Notes: generated by a model not told the origin, from the letters alone. Positions 35,101 through 43,921 are shown, counted from the first letter of the stretch. The stretch is 64,000 bases of DNA from Bacteroidia bacterium (GCA_030429205.1 JAUICZ010000001.1:2098806-2162805), one strand, 5' to 3'. Numbers and translations: made by a program.

Positions 35101-35925
35101 GCTACTCGGAACTGGTATACAACAGATTACTCCAGTCCCAAACGGGAGCATACAGTAAGAGCATTGTTTGCAAACCAAACTGATGTTGATGAGATTTTGA
35201 ACTTACAGGTAATAACAAATAAAGATATTATGCCTACTATGACAGGCAATCTTTCAGCGTACCTATATGGTGTAATTCACTTAGGTGACTTGTTTGATAT
35301 TTGGGTTGATGGAGGTTATGAAGGAAATGTTACTGAATACGATGAGATAGCAAAAACTGTATTTTATGATCCTTCTGTACCTTTGCATTTAAATAATCTT
35401 GTACTCGGATCATATGAAAAATATCCTATCGATTTTGAGTTTAAACTCAGAGATAATATTGATGTTCCTGATGAGGTTAAAAGTGCAGTAATACATTTTA
35501 GGCAAACAAAAATGATCACACCTCCGAATAGTGAGGTGGCTGAAGAAGTTGTTTTAGGTGCGGTATCTTTTTCTGTCGCAATTGATACAATGTCTGATAC
35601 ATCATCAGGAAGTAAGCATGCAAAATCTCAATTACTTCCTTTTGAAGAAAACGCCAGGCCTTCAACCAATCACTACGTTAAGGCATATCCAAATCCGGCT
35701 AAAAGCAATGTCTACTTTAGTTATCAATTGCCAAAGGCAAATGAACATCTAATGCTGACAATCACCAATACAACCGGACAAGTGATTGCGAAATATATTC
35801 AGAACGATAAACAACTTGGAACATTCAACTGGGAGGTAGGAAAAAACGCTTCAGGCGTTTACTTCTATAATCTCAGTGATGGAAATCTGATACTCGATAG
35901 AGGACGAGTCGTAATAACGAAATAA
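32176..35925 (+). CDS. T9SS-exported subtilisin-like (S8) serine protease
   Basis: A 1249-residue exported protease. The signal peptide (ending YAHAQ) is followed by three repeats of about 95 residues (ITDPNYVP ... LAFPNSTDPALQNVYVVGVNN pattern) that may be a pro- or inhibitory region. The S8 domain holds the catalytic triad D349 (in GICDW), H396 (HGTAVFG) and S602 (GTSIAAPL). Then come Ig-like or jelly-roll regions and a C-terminal T9SS type A domain (AYPNPAKSNVYFSYQLP). Its likely target is extracellular protein. The three leading repeats are unusual for S8 proteases. Confidence 0.9.
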   Translation: MKHFLKCVMGVLALTCISQYAHAQIDYTSFFIRIEDANYVPSVQTITSGEGGVTVTFSQSNLNTISSNYHLRQFHLAFPGTTDEDLDNIYLVEVNDINYMDEIVAFDDSKFLDPEIAVFHEYYIEITDPNYVPAYSFNNYVTTISFTQSALNDIAADYAFNNFSLAFPNSTDPALQNVYVVGVNNGGFPIALNNYNAGVFLAPVPGAYYKFAISVVDPDYIAFASMNMNYQTLYTFNNASVQAIANNYRIRKFEPLYPGSDFEHLRQIYMVECNDLQFMNDLIAFDNTIYPRGREMHHIAPLATTNDYGCTQNLFPNPSHQHQRYLDLIEAKTAWDYSTGVDAKVGICDWYVDIDHPEILPPAQAGSKVHDIFSNNKTHFYHNPNTNQPDPDYYSHGTAVFGTIAGATNNGLGMASIGYNVKVGIYSHQDANNGHNNARILSKKGYRAINCSWGYQFICRNETDDKTENSFYLSADLEDIYNEIYNNGAVAVFGAGNGGPSSTLGGVTCDNSSFRYPASLNHNLSITSVGSDVSQLNAILGSKSVFDEHERTRKATPDPDRQENHHHNTEVDLCAPGYTVHALDYDRKDATKKYQPNIAGTSIAAPLVTGTIGLMVAKKPCLTPYQIEYLLKDNAASSIYNLSANSPYVNPKRLGAGRLDAGATLAAVNNFNCNSVPPDLQTMYIEEIKISNVCWTGNPATSNIQLTPVIKNGNGNYEYRWQYISNGTATLDDQYIATPTVVASYPPHVLYLLLIVKEKNKDIPRVASKRIKVNLITDVNRWDIAIKDAYEDNFNEANDMDIVYSKNWDYWNSPWIWNTFASNNSSLPHHNPEYSTVSDNYLHIRVKNVGCAAVPSSEVEVKTYWTIAAAGENWPVDWTTGNMQGTNGTEPQGREITDPSNPIYVGALAKGGEQIISIPWHPIDPADYVSNNEIATCIYVRLFEHNTTNPPNGLDELTAPIDTHLRHNIRQNNNIATRNWYTTDYSSPKREHTVRALFANQTDVDEILNLQVITNKDIMPTMTGNLSAYLYGVIHLGDLFDIWVDGGYEGNVTEYDEIAKTVFYDPSVPLHLNNLVLGSYEKYPIDFEFKLRDNIDVPDEVKSAVIHFRQTKMITPPNSEVAEEVVLGAVSFSVAIDTMSDTSSGSKHAKSQLLPFEENARPSTNHYVKAYPNPAKSNVYFSYQLPKANEHLMLTITNTTGQVIAKYIQNDKQLGTFNWEVGKNASGVYFYNLSDGNLILDRGRVVITK

Positions 35926-35935
35926 GAATAAGTCA

Positions 35936-35959
35936 AAAGCCCTGCATATGCGGGGCTTT
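35936..35959 (+). terminator. Terminator after the protease operon
   Basis: A 7-bp stem (aaagccc at 35936-35942, gggcttt at 35953-35959) around a self-complementary tgcatatgcg loop, then gttatttat. Ends the delta-60/S8 operon. Confidence 0.75.
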
Positions 35960-36073
35960 GTTATTTATATACACCAATCACAATAGGAAAATATTCCTTG
36001 ACAGAAGATATTATTTAGGGTAGAAGCTCTATCCTTCAAACACCCCCAATGTATCTAATGAAAGGAATACTCC

Positions 36074-36442
36074 ATGAGTACCAACAACCATGTGGCTTTA
36101 AAAGGCCGCCTAGGTGCAGACCCTAAACTCGTTCAACTCGAAGGCAAATGCTTTGCCTCTTTTTCAATTGCCACACAGGACCGTTATCAGGACATGGATC
36201 AAAATTTCAAAACCCTTGATACCGTATGGCACCGTTGCCTTGTGTTTAATGCGAGCCTTGTTGATGTTGCTGAGAAGCTGAAAAAAGGCACATTAGTCAA
36301 AGTCACCGGAACATTAAGCTATCGTTCTTTTGAAGCACTGCTTGCCGATAATAAAACAATCAAAAAGCAGGAAGCCTCGGTCATTGCGCACCATATTGAA
36401 CCTTTACCTTCATCTTCCGCTGCTTCACAAATCCCCTCTTAA
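36074..36442 (+). CDS. ssb: Single-stranded DNA-binding protein (element type)
   Basis: A 122-residue OB-fold SSB: VALKGRLGADPKLVQLEGK at the start, then FSIATQDRYQ, VWHRCLVFN and LVKVTGTLSYRSF. It lacks the acidic C-terminal tip (D-D-x-I-P-F) of housekeeping SSB, ending SSAASQIPS, so it may not recruit the usual partners. This fits an SSB carried by a mobile element. A second, broken ssb lies 240 bases downstream; both are preceded by an aatgaaagga sequence, so the leader was duplicated too. Confidence 0.85.
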   Translation: MSTNNHVALKGRLGADPKLVQLEGKCFASFSIATQDRYQDMDQNFKTLDTVWHRCLVFNASLVDVAEKLKKGTLVKVTGTLSYRSFEALLADNKTIKKQEASVIAHHIEPLPSSSAASQIPS

Positions 36443-36499
36443 CAATAATTGCGCGTGGTATGGTCTGTTTTCTAACTCTTTCATCGATTAAGTAAACAA

Positions 36500-36624
36500 T
36501 CAAGGGGCCGAATTCTGGCCGATACCTCAAGCGCATGTCAATGGCGCAGCCGCAAAGGCGGTTATCAGCATTGAAATTTTAAACAAGTGAAAATTTCTAA
36601 TGCCTGCTGATGACATCCCCTTGA
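36500..36624 (+). ncRNA. Candidate structured RNA between two ssb genes
   Basis: A nested set of complementary segments: an outer pair tcaagggg (36500-36507) with ccccttga (36617-36624); inside it ggcc/ggcc (36506-36520, competing with the outer stem), ccgc/gcgg (36550-36561), and a long arm made of atcagca/tgctgat (36564-36570 with 36605-36611) and gaaatttt/aaaatttc (36573-36580 with 36590-36597). No frame is open across it. It could be a regulatory leader of the second ssb or an element-specific site. Confidence 0.35.
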
Positions 36625-36682
36625 AGGCTCGTCCTTTATTGAATTCGTCATATTTACTTTAACCAATGAAAGGAGCAAAAAC

Positions 36683-36889
36683 ATGGCATACAACAACACA
36701 GTTATATTAACAGGAAACCTTGGAACCGAAGCACGGATCATAGAACAGGACGGCACAACATTTGCCGCAGTGTCTATGGCTACTGCCGATAGTTATAAAG
36801 ACGAGGCAGAGCAGTGGGGTCAAAAGGAAAAGGTTTGGCTGCAATTGAATATTTGCTTTTCGGGGATAATAATAGCATTGGTGCTGTAG
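36683..36889 (+). pseudogene. Truncated ssb fused to foreign sequence
   Basis: Starts like a normal SSB (NNTVILTGNLGTEARIIEQDGTTF, then VSMATADSYKDEAEQW) with a good upstream aaagga, but after about residue 50 (QKEKVWLQ) the SSB sequence stops. Downstream of about 36815-36835 the DNA codes, in another frame, for part of an imelysin-family protein. So only the first half of the OB fold remains and the protein is not functional. The break marks a recombination or deletion joint. Confidence 0.8.
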
Positions 36890-37517
36890 TTGATAGCTTG
36901 AATGCCATACCAAGAAAACTTGAATGCCTGATTGCATTAGGTGAAAATTTGAAGAATGTTGCAGTTGAAATAAATAATTTATGGATTGAGAGTAACGGCA
37001 ATTATCAGGCAAGATTTATTAGCTCTACAGGTACTGATTTTGGCAGCAGTACACACCATTTGGTGAACGAAATGGTTGGTTTGTTGGAAAAAATGCTTAA
37101 AACTAAAATAGGTAGACCTCTAGGTAAGACTACTGATAATAGTACTTATTTAGAACTACTAGAAGCATATAGAGGCAGATATTCCTTACAGTTATTCAAT
37201 AGCAACCTTCAGGTATTTAAAAAATGTACCACGGAGGCTCAAACGATTCTGACGCAGGTATTGATGATTATCTGAATGCTGTTGGAGCTAAATATGATGA
37301 TATGTCGCTTTCAGAAAAGATAGATCAACAATTCACGTTAGTAGAGGATAAAATCAATGGGTTAAACAGTGCTTCTTTATATGACGCTTTGTCTAGTAAC
37401 AGGCAGACTGTAGAACTGCTTTATGAAGAAACTCAAAATTTGCTAGTGCTATTTAAAGTAGATGTGATCAGTAACTTGTCAATTACACTAGTATTGAATG
37501 ATAATGATGGTGATTGA
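36814..37517 (+). pseudogene. Imelysin-family (M75) remnant, 5'-truncated and frameshifted
   Basis: The first frame (36814 on) gives KGLAAIEYLLFGDN, then KIGRPLGK and AYRGRYSLQLFNSNLQVF, which match the imelysin/insulin-cleaving (Peptidase_M75) pattern. The second frame (from 37224) continues with MYHGGSNDSDAGIDDYL and ends LSITLVLNDNDGD, a typical imelysin C-terminus. The shift falls at a run of six A (37219-37224). The start of the gene is missing; it is joined to the broken ssb. Imelysins are periplasmic proteins linked to iron or metal uptake in other bacteria. Confidence 0.75.
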
Positions 37518-37520
37518 TAT

Positions 37521-37552
37521 GTGTATGATTGTCTTATTAAACAATCATACAC
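37521..37552. terminator. 12-bp perfect hairpin after the imelysin remnant
   Basis: gtgtatgattgt (37521-37532) pairs perfectly with acaatcatacac (37541-37552) over an 8-base loop. No T-run follows directly, so it is a stem-loop of the terminator kind but weaker. The next 200 bases have no gene. Confidence 0.5.
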
Positions 37553-37751
37553 CTGAGGCCAGCGGCTAGTCCTTTTCTCATTCAGCATAAGCATTTTTTA
37601 TTTACATAGTTTGATAGTCTCAATATAGATTATAGAATTCATCTTTGTTTATTTATGCTTTAAGGTAGTTGTCTGAGTTTTATCCGTAGTATTTGCTGAA
37701 AGCGGTACTATCGATGAATTTTCAACAAGTAGCACACATAGGTGGCAACAA

Positions 37752-38486
37752 TCAAATTCTATCAAACAGTTGAAGGAATGATTCTCTTGAGCTTTTGGCA
37801 ACAGGTATTTCATAACCACCTTCCATAAATACAATGCCGTTACTTTCATAACGTTTTACTTTTCTGATATTAATTATATAAGACCTGTGGACGGAGTGAA
37901 AATCATATTGCTCTATCACTGACTTAAACTTACCAATGTTATTCGAGCTTGTATATTCTTTATTTGTCGTAATGATTTTGGTACATCGGGATAATGCTTT
38001 CAGGAATAATATATCATTGACATCAATGTAATCAAGCCCGTTACTGTTTTTTATTCCGATCTTCCCTTTTTGGTGAAATACTTTTTCTGATGTAAACCGT
38101 TCAGCAAGTTTCTTGTCTTGTATATGTTTGATCGCCCTGTTTATAGCAATGGTGAGTTTGTTTAAATTAATTGGCTTAAGAATATATCCTGTCGGACCGA
38201 AATTAAGAGCTTGTAATGCATGTTCCTCATGTGCAGTAACAAATATGATTTCGCAATCAAGTTCAGGCATTTGCTCCAGTAGTTTAATGCCTGTTTTTTG
38301 AGGCATAGAAATATCAAGGAATAATAGATCGAAGTCTTCTTGATGCATTACTTCAATAAAGTCTACAGGTGATGAGTATGTCCCTACACAAGTTAAGTTT
38401 TTGCAGTGTTTTGACAGTGTCTTTTGTAATAAGTTAATGGCTTTTACTTCATCGTCGATGATGATGTACTTATATCTGTTTTCCAT
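37752..38486 (-). CDS. LytTR-type response regulator
   Basis: A 244-residue response regulator. Receiver domain: acidic pair D11-D12, phosphorylated D58 in DLLFLDISMP, conserved T and K (VTAHEE, ILKPIN). LytTR DNA-binding domain from about residue 138: GLDYIDVNDILFLKALSR, then HSVHRSYIINIRKVKRYESNG. LytTR proteins bind pairs of direct repeats about one or two helical turns apart, with half-sites near ACCGTT. It overlaps the sensor kinase gene by 17 bases. Phased repeats of the matching type lie upstream of the cassette at 43.9 kb, a plausible target. Confidence 0.92.
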   Translation of the reverse strand: MENRYKYIIIDDEVKAINLLQKTLSKHCKNLTCVGTYSSPVDFIEVMHQEDFDLLFLDISMPQKTGIKLLEQMPELDCEIIFVTAHEEHALQALNFGPTGYILKPINLNKLTIAINRAIKHIQDKKLAERFTSEKVFHQKGKIGIKNSNGLDYIDVNDILFLKALSRCTKIITTNKEYTSSNNIGKFKSVIEQYDFHSVHRSYIINIRKVKRYESNGIVFMEGGYEIPVAKSSRESFLQLFDRI

Positions 38487-41400
38487 GACTCTTTGTTTTT
38501 ATTGTAATGATAACTTTCGTTCCGGTTAACGGAGGCGATTTGTCAACGTATTCGATCTCTATTTTTACAGTGTTTTCTGTATTGATAATGTCGATAAGTT
38601 CTTTTATCAGTTCATTGCCATAAGAGGCTTCGCTTCTGCCTTTTTCTTCTTTTAGTTGTGCAGATTTTTCACGACCAATACCGTTATCATCAATAGTGCA
38701 TACAATATGATCATCTCTGCGTAAAAAGCTTAATGTAAGAAGCCCCTGCTCTTCTTTATGTAGTAGTCCATGATTTATTGCATTTTCAACAAATGGTTGA
38801 AATAGTAAAGCCGGAATTATTCTTGCATTGAGGTCAAGACTTTCATCAACCTTTATAGAATAGATAAACTTATTCTCGTAACGAGACTGGTATAGTTGTA
38901 TATAGTTTTCCAGGTTCTCAATTTCCTCTGATAAAGAGATGTACTTGTTTCTGGCAGACCTGATATAGGAGCGGAGCAATTCTGAGAAAGTTGAAATGTG
39001 CCTGTATGCATCTTCGTTTTTGTTCTCACTTATATAGTAGAGGCTGGTATTTAGTGTGTTGAAAATAAAGTGCGGGTTTATTTGTGAATATATCACCTTT
39101 AATTCTAGCGATAAGAGGTAGTTTTTTTCGGCATTCTTTTTAGAGACAACCTTTACTGTATAATACGCCGTTGCTATAACAACTACAAACGATAGTATGC
39201 AAATGCACAGCCAGAAAACAAAGCGGCCTGCTTCTGTTTGCCAGAATGTAGGGATTATATAAATAACAATTGAGTTTAAATTATTTTCCGAGACTTCGTC
39301 AATTGCCTTCACATTTATAGTGTAGTACTTGCCGGTTTCTATTTTTGATAAATGGATTTCATTTGCATTCCAAACATTCCAAGTCGTATCAATACCTTCT
39401 ATTAAAGATTGGAAAGTTACCTGTCCAATACCTGACGGATTAATTATTCCAAACTGCAAACTTCTGTCTTGTTGGTCAATAAGTACAGTGTCGAAGCTTT
39501 GTATAGAACGATGTTTGTTTTTATGTTTTAATATAAAACGGTATGCCGGCTCTGTATTTATTGATTTGTTATAATAAAAAGAGTCATGAGGAATAGATAT
39601 AGATATATGTCCACTGTCTGTAACCAAGGTTGCAATATTACCGTTGATGCTGATGTTGAAAACTACATTATAGGCTAGGTTCTTTGTGTTTGGGTACAGG
39701 ATATTTTGTGTGGTTGCGTTTTCAGTGTTTATTTTAGAAAATTGTACTCCAAACTTTCCGGCGACTATTAATACATCATTATGTAAATACATTATTGCCT
39801 TTTTCAGTTTTTGCTGGTTTAGGAGTTCTTCAAATTTTCGATTATATATATTGTACCGAACTATTTTGTCATAATCTTTTATTAACGCATCGCCATTCTT
39901 GTCAATTATTATTTTTTCGATCCTTGAAATGTTATTCTTTTCAAGGATGTCTTTAGGAACTTTAGATATAGTGTTTTTTGAGTTGATTAAGATATTAGTG
40001 CCATTATATAGAATATAGGCATTGTTTAATGAGTCGTAAGCAATATCGTTAAATCTACCTGCATCTAGTTCATTACATATAAGCGTATCACCACTATATT
40101 TGATGTACACATATCCATAGCCTCTGGTGACGCAATGTAGGCCACCATTCTTGTCAGGAAGAATGCGCAATGTTGATTCTGTCATGTATTTATTATCACC
40201 GCTTAAGTCGATGTGCTTGGATAGTAAAGGGTTAATGGAGTTGTAAGTATAATGTCTGGCTCTCTCGCTAAAAGAGGTCAGTTCCATCGTTTTTTTATTT
40301 AAAATATAGATGTCACCTTGTGTATATAAAAGCGATTCTGTTGATGTATATGGTGTGATCCCCTCAATATTTCCTATTTCTGAGTATTTTTTTTCTTTAT
40401 ACTCAATATTGTTATATGAATATTTTAAAATTTTACTTTCATTATTCCACCAGTATGTTAGGTTATCTGTACCATTCACTACCAGTTTGAACTTTGCCAT
40501 GTTGCTTATGTCGTGATGCCTAAAATAAGGCATTTCGAAGCGGAAGAACATCCCCGATTTTTTTGTTGCAATGCAGTCACTCCAGAAACTGTCTTCCATT
40601 ATATATGCTACTCTGTAATTAGGTTGTATTGTATTTGGTACATAATCAGATAAGGGGTAAGATCTGCTATATTTCAGGTTTTTATCAAGTATATATACTC
40701 TTTGGTCAGTAATAATGTAGTTGTCCTGGCCATTCTCATATTGATTATATATTCGGTCGTTGCCTTCAAATTCAAGTTCAACTTCTCTACAGTTTTTTAC
40801 ATTCAGGGCAAACAGTCTGTCCAAAAACAGTCCGCTTTTGGGCATTATAAGGTTCCTCAACAACCCCCGTTCAGGATATCTGTTATTCCGGCATTTCTCT
40901 ATTAGTTTGAGTTTTCCATTTTTTTCACGAATAGCTTCGTATATCACTTCTTTAGTACAGTATAAAATAGTACCATCTTTTGTTATGCATGCTTCAGACG
41001 GACGGTCCCATATTGCGAGTTCGTCAAAGTGTAGGCTGTCGTTTTGTTCTGTAACCAAATAATAAATACCGGCTTCAACTGTAACGAACATTATACCCGT
41101 TTCATGTTCTCTGATGTATTTGGGGTAAAATGTAGAAATAGGGCAATTATTAACATGTACTTTGTGATATTCTTCATTGTAAATGTACCCTAGCTCTCCG
41201 GATATACGAGACAACCATATACGTCCTTTTTTGTCTTCATAAAAATCCCAAACGTCATCATCGATTAAGCCGTTTGAGACGTTATAAACCTTAGACTCAT
41301 ATCCATTGTATTGTACTACTCCGTTTTCAGTGCCTATCCATAAATAACCCAGCTTGTCTTGAAACATGCAATACACATAATTTGAAGGCAGGCTATTGTT

Positions 41401-41493
41401 ACTGTTTAAGTTGTGGAAATATTTGTTTTGTGCAGCACTGCTAATGCTGATAAGGAGTAGTAACCATGGTGCATATATCCGTAGTAGAGTCAA
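38470..41493 (-). CDS. LytS-type sensor kinase with propeller sensor
   Basis: A 1007-residue sensor kinase: signal peptide, then a large periplasmic propeller of about 700 residues made of two-component-regulator propeller repeats (YVYCMFQDKLGYLWIGTENG opening), a Y_Y_Y domain (LIEGIDTTWNVWNA; about 690-760), one transmembrane helix, and a LytS/HisKA_5-type kinase (INPHFIFNTLNTSLYYIS with the His, and a HATPase N box PFVENAINHGL). The start is a TTG at 41493; no in-frame ATG sits near and the signal peptide follows at once. It pairs with the LytTR regulator. The large propeller suggests sensing of extracellular polysaccharide or protein. Confidence 0.9.
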   Translation of the reverse strand: MTLLRIYAPWLLLLISISSAAQNKYFHNLNSNNSLPSNYVYCMFQDKLGYLWIGTENGVVQYNGYESKVYNVSNGLIDDDVWDFYEDKKGRIWLSRISGELGYIYNEEYHKVHVNNCPISTFYPKYIREHETGIMFVTVEAGIYYLVTEQNDSLHFDELAIWDRPSEACITKDGTILYCTKEVIYEAIREKNGKLKLIEKCRNNRYPERGLLRNLIMPKSGLFLDRLFALNVKNCREVELEFEGNDRIYNQYENGQDNYIITDQRVYILDKNLKYSRSYPLSDYVPNTIQPNYRVAYIMEDSFWSDCIATKKSGMFFRFEMPYFRHHDISNMAKFKLVVNGTDNLTYWWNNESKILKYSYNNIEYKEKKYSEIGNIEGITPYTSTESLLYTQGDIYILNKKTMELTSFSERARHYTYNSINPLLSKHIDLSGDNKYMTESTLRILPDKNGGLHCVTRGYGYVYIKYSGDTLICNELDAGRFNDIAYDSLNNAYILYNGTNILINSKNTISKVPKDILEKNNISRIEKIIIDKNGDALIKDYDKIVRYNIYNRKFEELLNQQKLKKAIMYLHNDVLIVAGKFGVQFSKINTENATTQNILYPNTKNLAYNVVFNISINGNIATLVTDSGHISISIPHDSFYYNKSINTEPAYRFILKHKNKHRSIQSFDTVLIDQQDRSLQFGIINPSGIGQVTFQSLIEGIDTTWNVWNANEIHLSKIETGKYYTINVKAIDEVSENNLNSIVIYIIPTFWQTEAGRFVFWLCICILSFVVVIATAYYTVKVVSKKNAEKNYLLSLELKVIYSQINPHFIFNTLNTSLYYISENKNEDAYRHISTFSELLRSYIRSARNKYISLSEEIENLENYIQLYQSRYENKFIYSIKVDESLDLNARIIPALLFQPFVENAINHGLLHKEEQGLLTLSFLRRDDHIVCTIDDNGIGREKSAQLKEEKGRSEASYGNELIKELIDIINTENTVKIEIEYVDKSPPLTGTKVIITIKTKSHGKQI

Positions 41494-41525
41494 ACGGTCT
41501 AATGTAATACGAAGGTTAATAATGT

Positions 41526-41545
41526 ACGTGAGTTATAATTCACGT
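41526..41545. promoter_or_regulatory. Near-perfect 20-bp palindrome before the sensor kinase
   Basis: The 10-base arms acgtgagtta and taattcacgt match at nine of ten positions. It lies 33 bases before the kinase start and within the 547-base gene-free stretch 41494-42040. Its symmetry suits a dimeric repressor or activator binding site. Confidence 0.45.
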
Positions 41546-41672
41546 GATTATAGGGAATCAATACTTTAATAGGGTACTAGCTCAATTTATACTTTAAATG
41601 TGATAGCACAGCTAAATAATTGAACAATAGAGGTTTAATGATAAAGTAAAGCAATACTAAAGATTAATACGT

Positions 41673-41700
41673 AACAATTGTACGAATTGTTCTTTTTTTT
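41673..41700 (+). terminator. AT-rich hairpin with a T run, no gene upstream
   Basis: aacaatt (41673-41679) pairs with aattgtt (41685-41691), then ctttttttt. It looks like a weak intrinsic terminator on the + strand although no protein gene precedes it; it could end a small RNA or a leader. AT richness makes chance possible. Confidence 0.3.
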
Positions 41701-42040
41701 AATAAAATGGCTAAATAATGTAATGAATGAATATTTAAACACGTAATGTTTAGTAATTGCTTTACAGAAAAACTCATAATGCAATGTGGAGAATACTTCG
41801 AATTTATTTAAAGTTGATATTGTGTTTTTGTAGTATATATAGCCAAATGTTGAGAGGGGGATAAATAGAGCAATAATAAAGTGTATATATATATCAACAA
41901 TTAAGATAGTATGATTAAGACATGGCAGAGCGTTAAAGCTATATTCAGTTTATGTTCGTACCTGTACAACAGCTTATTGTATAAGCTGATAATCATAGTG
42001 TTATATTGACTTCTCTATCTTATATTTGTGATCCTTTTAT

Positions 42041-43777
42041 ATGGGTTTGAAAAAGTATATATATGTTACTGTTTTAATTGTTTTCTCTGTGCATGTACAG
42101 AGTAATGCTCAGTATGAATATTTACTTGACATACCATATGCTCAGTTAGCTCCTACATTCGATACTGTTGTTTTTAAAAAATTAAGAAACTTACCTCAAG
42201 CATCTTTCCAAAAAGAGATATCTATAATAAAAGCGACTGCTAAAAAGCATAATGATGCCCAGCTTTTCATGGAAGCCAGGTTGCACGAGTGGTACTATTT
42301 GAATGTAAATAAGCTACACAAGTCTTTAGATTCCAGTTTGCAGTTATTGGAGCTATTGTTGCAAGAGGCCATAGATAAGAAGCTAACTTATTATGTTACA
42401 CTTATTAGGTTTGAAATAGCACTGGCATACTTTTATGAATTTCATGACTACGAAGCTGCTTTTACACGTTTTATAGTCAATTTTCCTGATGTTATGAATG
42501 TTTCTTCTGCAGAAATGCCTACCAAGAAGGCTATTATTATGCATACAGGAAATGTGTATTATAACTTCGGAGACTATTTTAATGCAAAAAAATATATAAG
42601 CATTGCAGATACGGTATACTTTGCATGGAGGCCCAGGGTAGCCTTGCAGTGTAAAAACACATTGGGGTTAATTCATAGAGAGTGGGGTAATTACGATTCT
42701 GCTATATATTATTTTCAACAGGGTATAGATCTGGCTAAGTTAAATGGTAGTGATATTTGGGTGGCTATATTGTCTGGTAATATCGGCATTACTTACTATT
42801 TGCAGGGCGAGTACGATGAGGCAATACCTTTACTAAAAAAGGATATAGATAAATGTTTGGAATACGGTTCATTCGATAATGGTATTAACTCTATAATAAA
42901 GTTGATAAGTGCTTATATGACTGTTGGTGAACGAGAGCTGGCAGAGCAAGAAATGAAAAGAGGCTGGAAGTATGTGGACAGTATGTTTGATAAAGTAAAG
43001 CACCTGCCCGGCTTGTATACAGCACAGGCAAAGTTGAAAATTGCATCCGGTGAATATAAAGAGGCGCATAGGTATAGGGATTCTGCCAGTAAGTACAGGG
43101 ATAGTTTGCTTAAAAGAGACAATACCTATCAACTAAGCAAGGTGCAAAACCGTTTAAAGCAAGAGCTACACGATAAAGAGGTAGAATCATTACTAATAGA
43201 GAAAAGGCTTATTTCAACCACCCGAAATGCTTTGTTAGGGGCTGTTGCGCTTATCGGTATCATAGCGTATTTGGTAGTAAATCGTCAGAGAACGAAAACC
43301 CAGTTATTAAAGTCTCAAAAAAGTTTTGCTATAGCAGAGTTGCAAAATGCAACACATGAACTGGAAAGTTATACAAAGAGCCTTCAGGAAAAAAATGCTT
43401 TGATAGAAAAGTCAGTTAAAGAGATAGAACGACTCCATAAAGAGCGAGAAGAAATAGAGGTGCAGGAAAGTAATAATGAAATATTGCAGCAGCTATACTC
43501 GTCTACTATACTTACTGATGATGAATGGATGGAGTTTAAAATGTTATTTGATAAAGTTCATAAAGGGTACATACTAAGGTTAAAAGAAAAGTATCCGGAC
43601 CTTTCTCCTGCTGATATCAGGTTTGTAGTGTTAAGCAAACTTAAGTTGAATAATAAAGAGATGGCTGGTATACTGGGAGTTCGTTCAGACTCTATCAGAA
43701 CCTATAAACATCGTTTACGAAAGAAGTTCAACCTTCCTGAAGACTCCTCACTAACTCTGATTATCGATAGTATATAG
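42041..43777 (+). CDS. TPR-HTH transmembrane regulator (cassette 2)
   Basis: A 578-residue paralogue of the protein at 23880. Signal peptide (ending QSNAQ), helical TPR-like repeats to about residue 360, one membrane helix (about 396-413), coiled coil (about 425-490) and C-terminal LuxR-like helix-turn-helix (PADIRFVVLSKLKLNNKEMA, then SIRTYKHRLRKKF). The two proteins share the first mature residues (QYEYLLDIPYA against QYDFLLHKSYA) and the HTH is near identical. It heads cassette 2, separated by 144 bases from the one-helix gene. Confidence 0.85.
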   Translation: MGLKKYIYVTVLIVFSVHVQSNAQYEYLLDIPYAQLAPTFDTVVFKKLRNLPQASFQKEISIIKATAKKHNDAQLFMEARLHEWYYLNVNKLHKSLDSSLQLLELLLQEAIDKKLTYYVTLIRFEIALAYFYEFHDYEAAFTRFIVNFPDVMNVSSAEMPTKKAIIMHTGNVYYNFGDYFNAKKYISIADTVYFAWRPRVALQCKNTLGLIHREWGNYDSAIYYFQQGIDLAKLNGSDIWVAILSGNIGITYYLQGEYDEAIPLLKKDIDKCLEYGSFDNGINSIIKLISAYMTVGERELAEQEMKRGWKYVDSMFDKVKHLPGLYTAQAKLKIASGEYKEAHRYRDSASKYRDSLLKRDNTYQLSKVQNRLKQELHDKEVESLLIEKRLISTTRNALLGAVALIGIIAYLVVNRQRTKTQLLKSQKSFAIAELQNATHELESYTKSLQEKNALIEKSVKEIERLHKEREEIEVQESNNEILQQLYSSTILTDDEWMEFKMLFDKVHKGYILRLKEKYPDLSPADIRFVVLSKLKLNNKEMAGILGVRSDSIRTYKHRLRKKFNLPEDSSLTLIIDSI

Positions 43778-43837
43778 AGTTTTTGTATTTAACTTTTTTG
43801 GGTTCATAAGTCCTGCAATATCAAGATTTAATAGTGT

Positions 43838-43881
43838 TGTAACGGTTTTGCAACGGTGCTGTAACCCTACTGCAACGGTAA
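43838..43881 (+). promoter_or_regulatory. Four 11-bp-phased direct repeats (cassette 2)
   Basis: TGTAACGG (43838), TGCAACGG (43849), TGTAACCC (43860) and TGCAACGG (43871) are spaced at exactly 11 bases. The block sits 43 bases before the one-helix gene. The complement (CCGTTGCA/CCGTTACA) resembles LytTR half-sites, and a LytTR regulator is encoded 6 kb away. Confidence 0.7.
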
Positions 43882-43921
43882 ATATTTGTGTTCTCACCGG
43901 TACTGATAGCATATTTACAGT

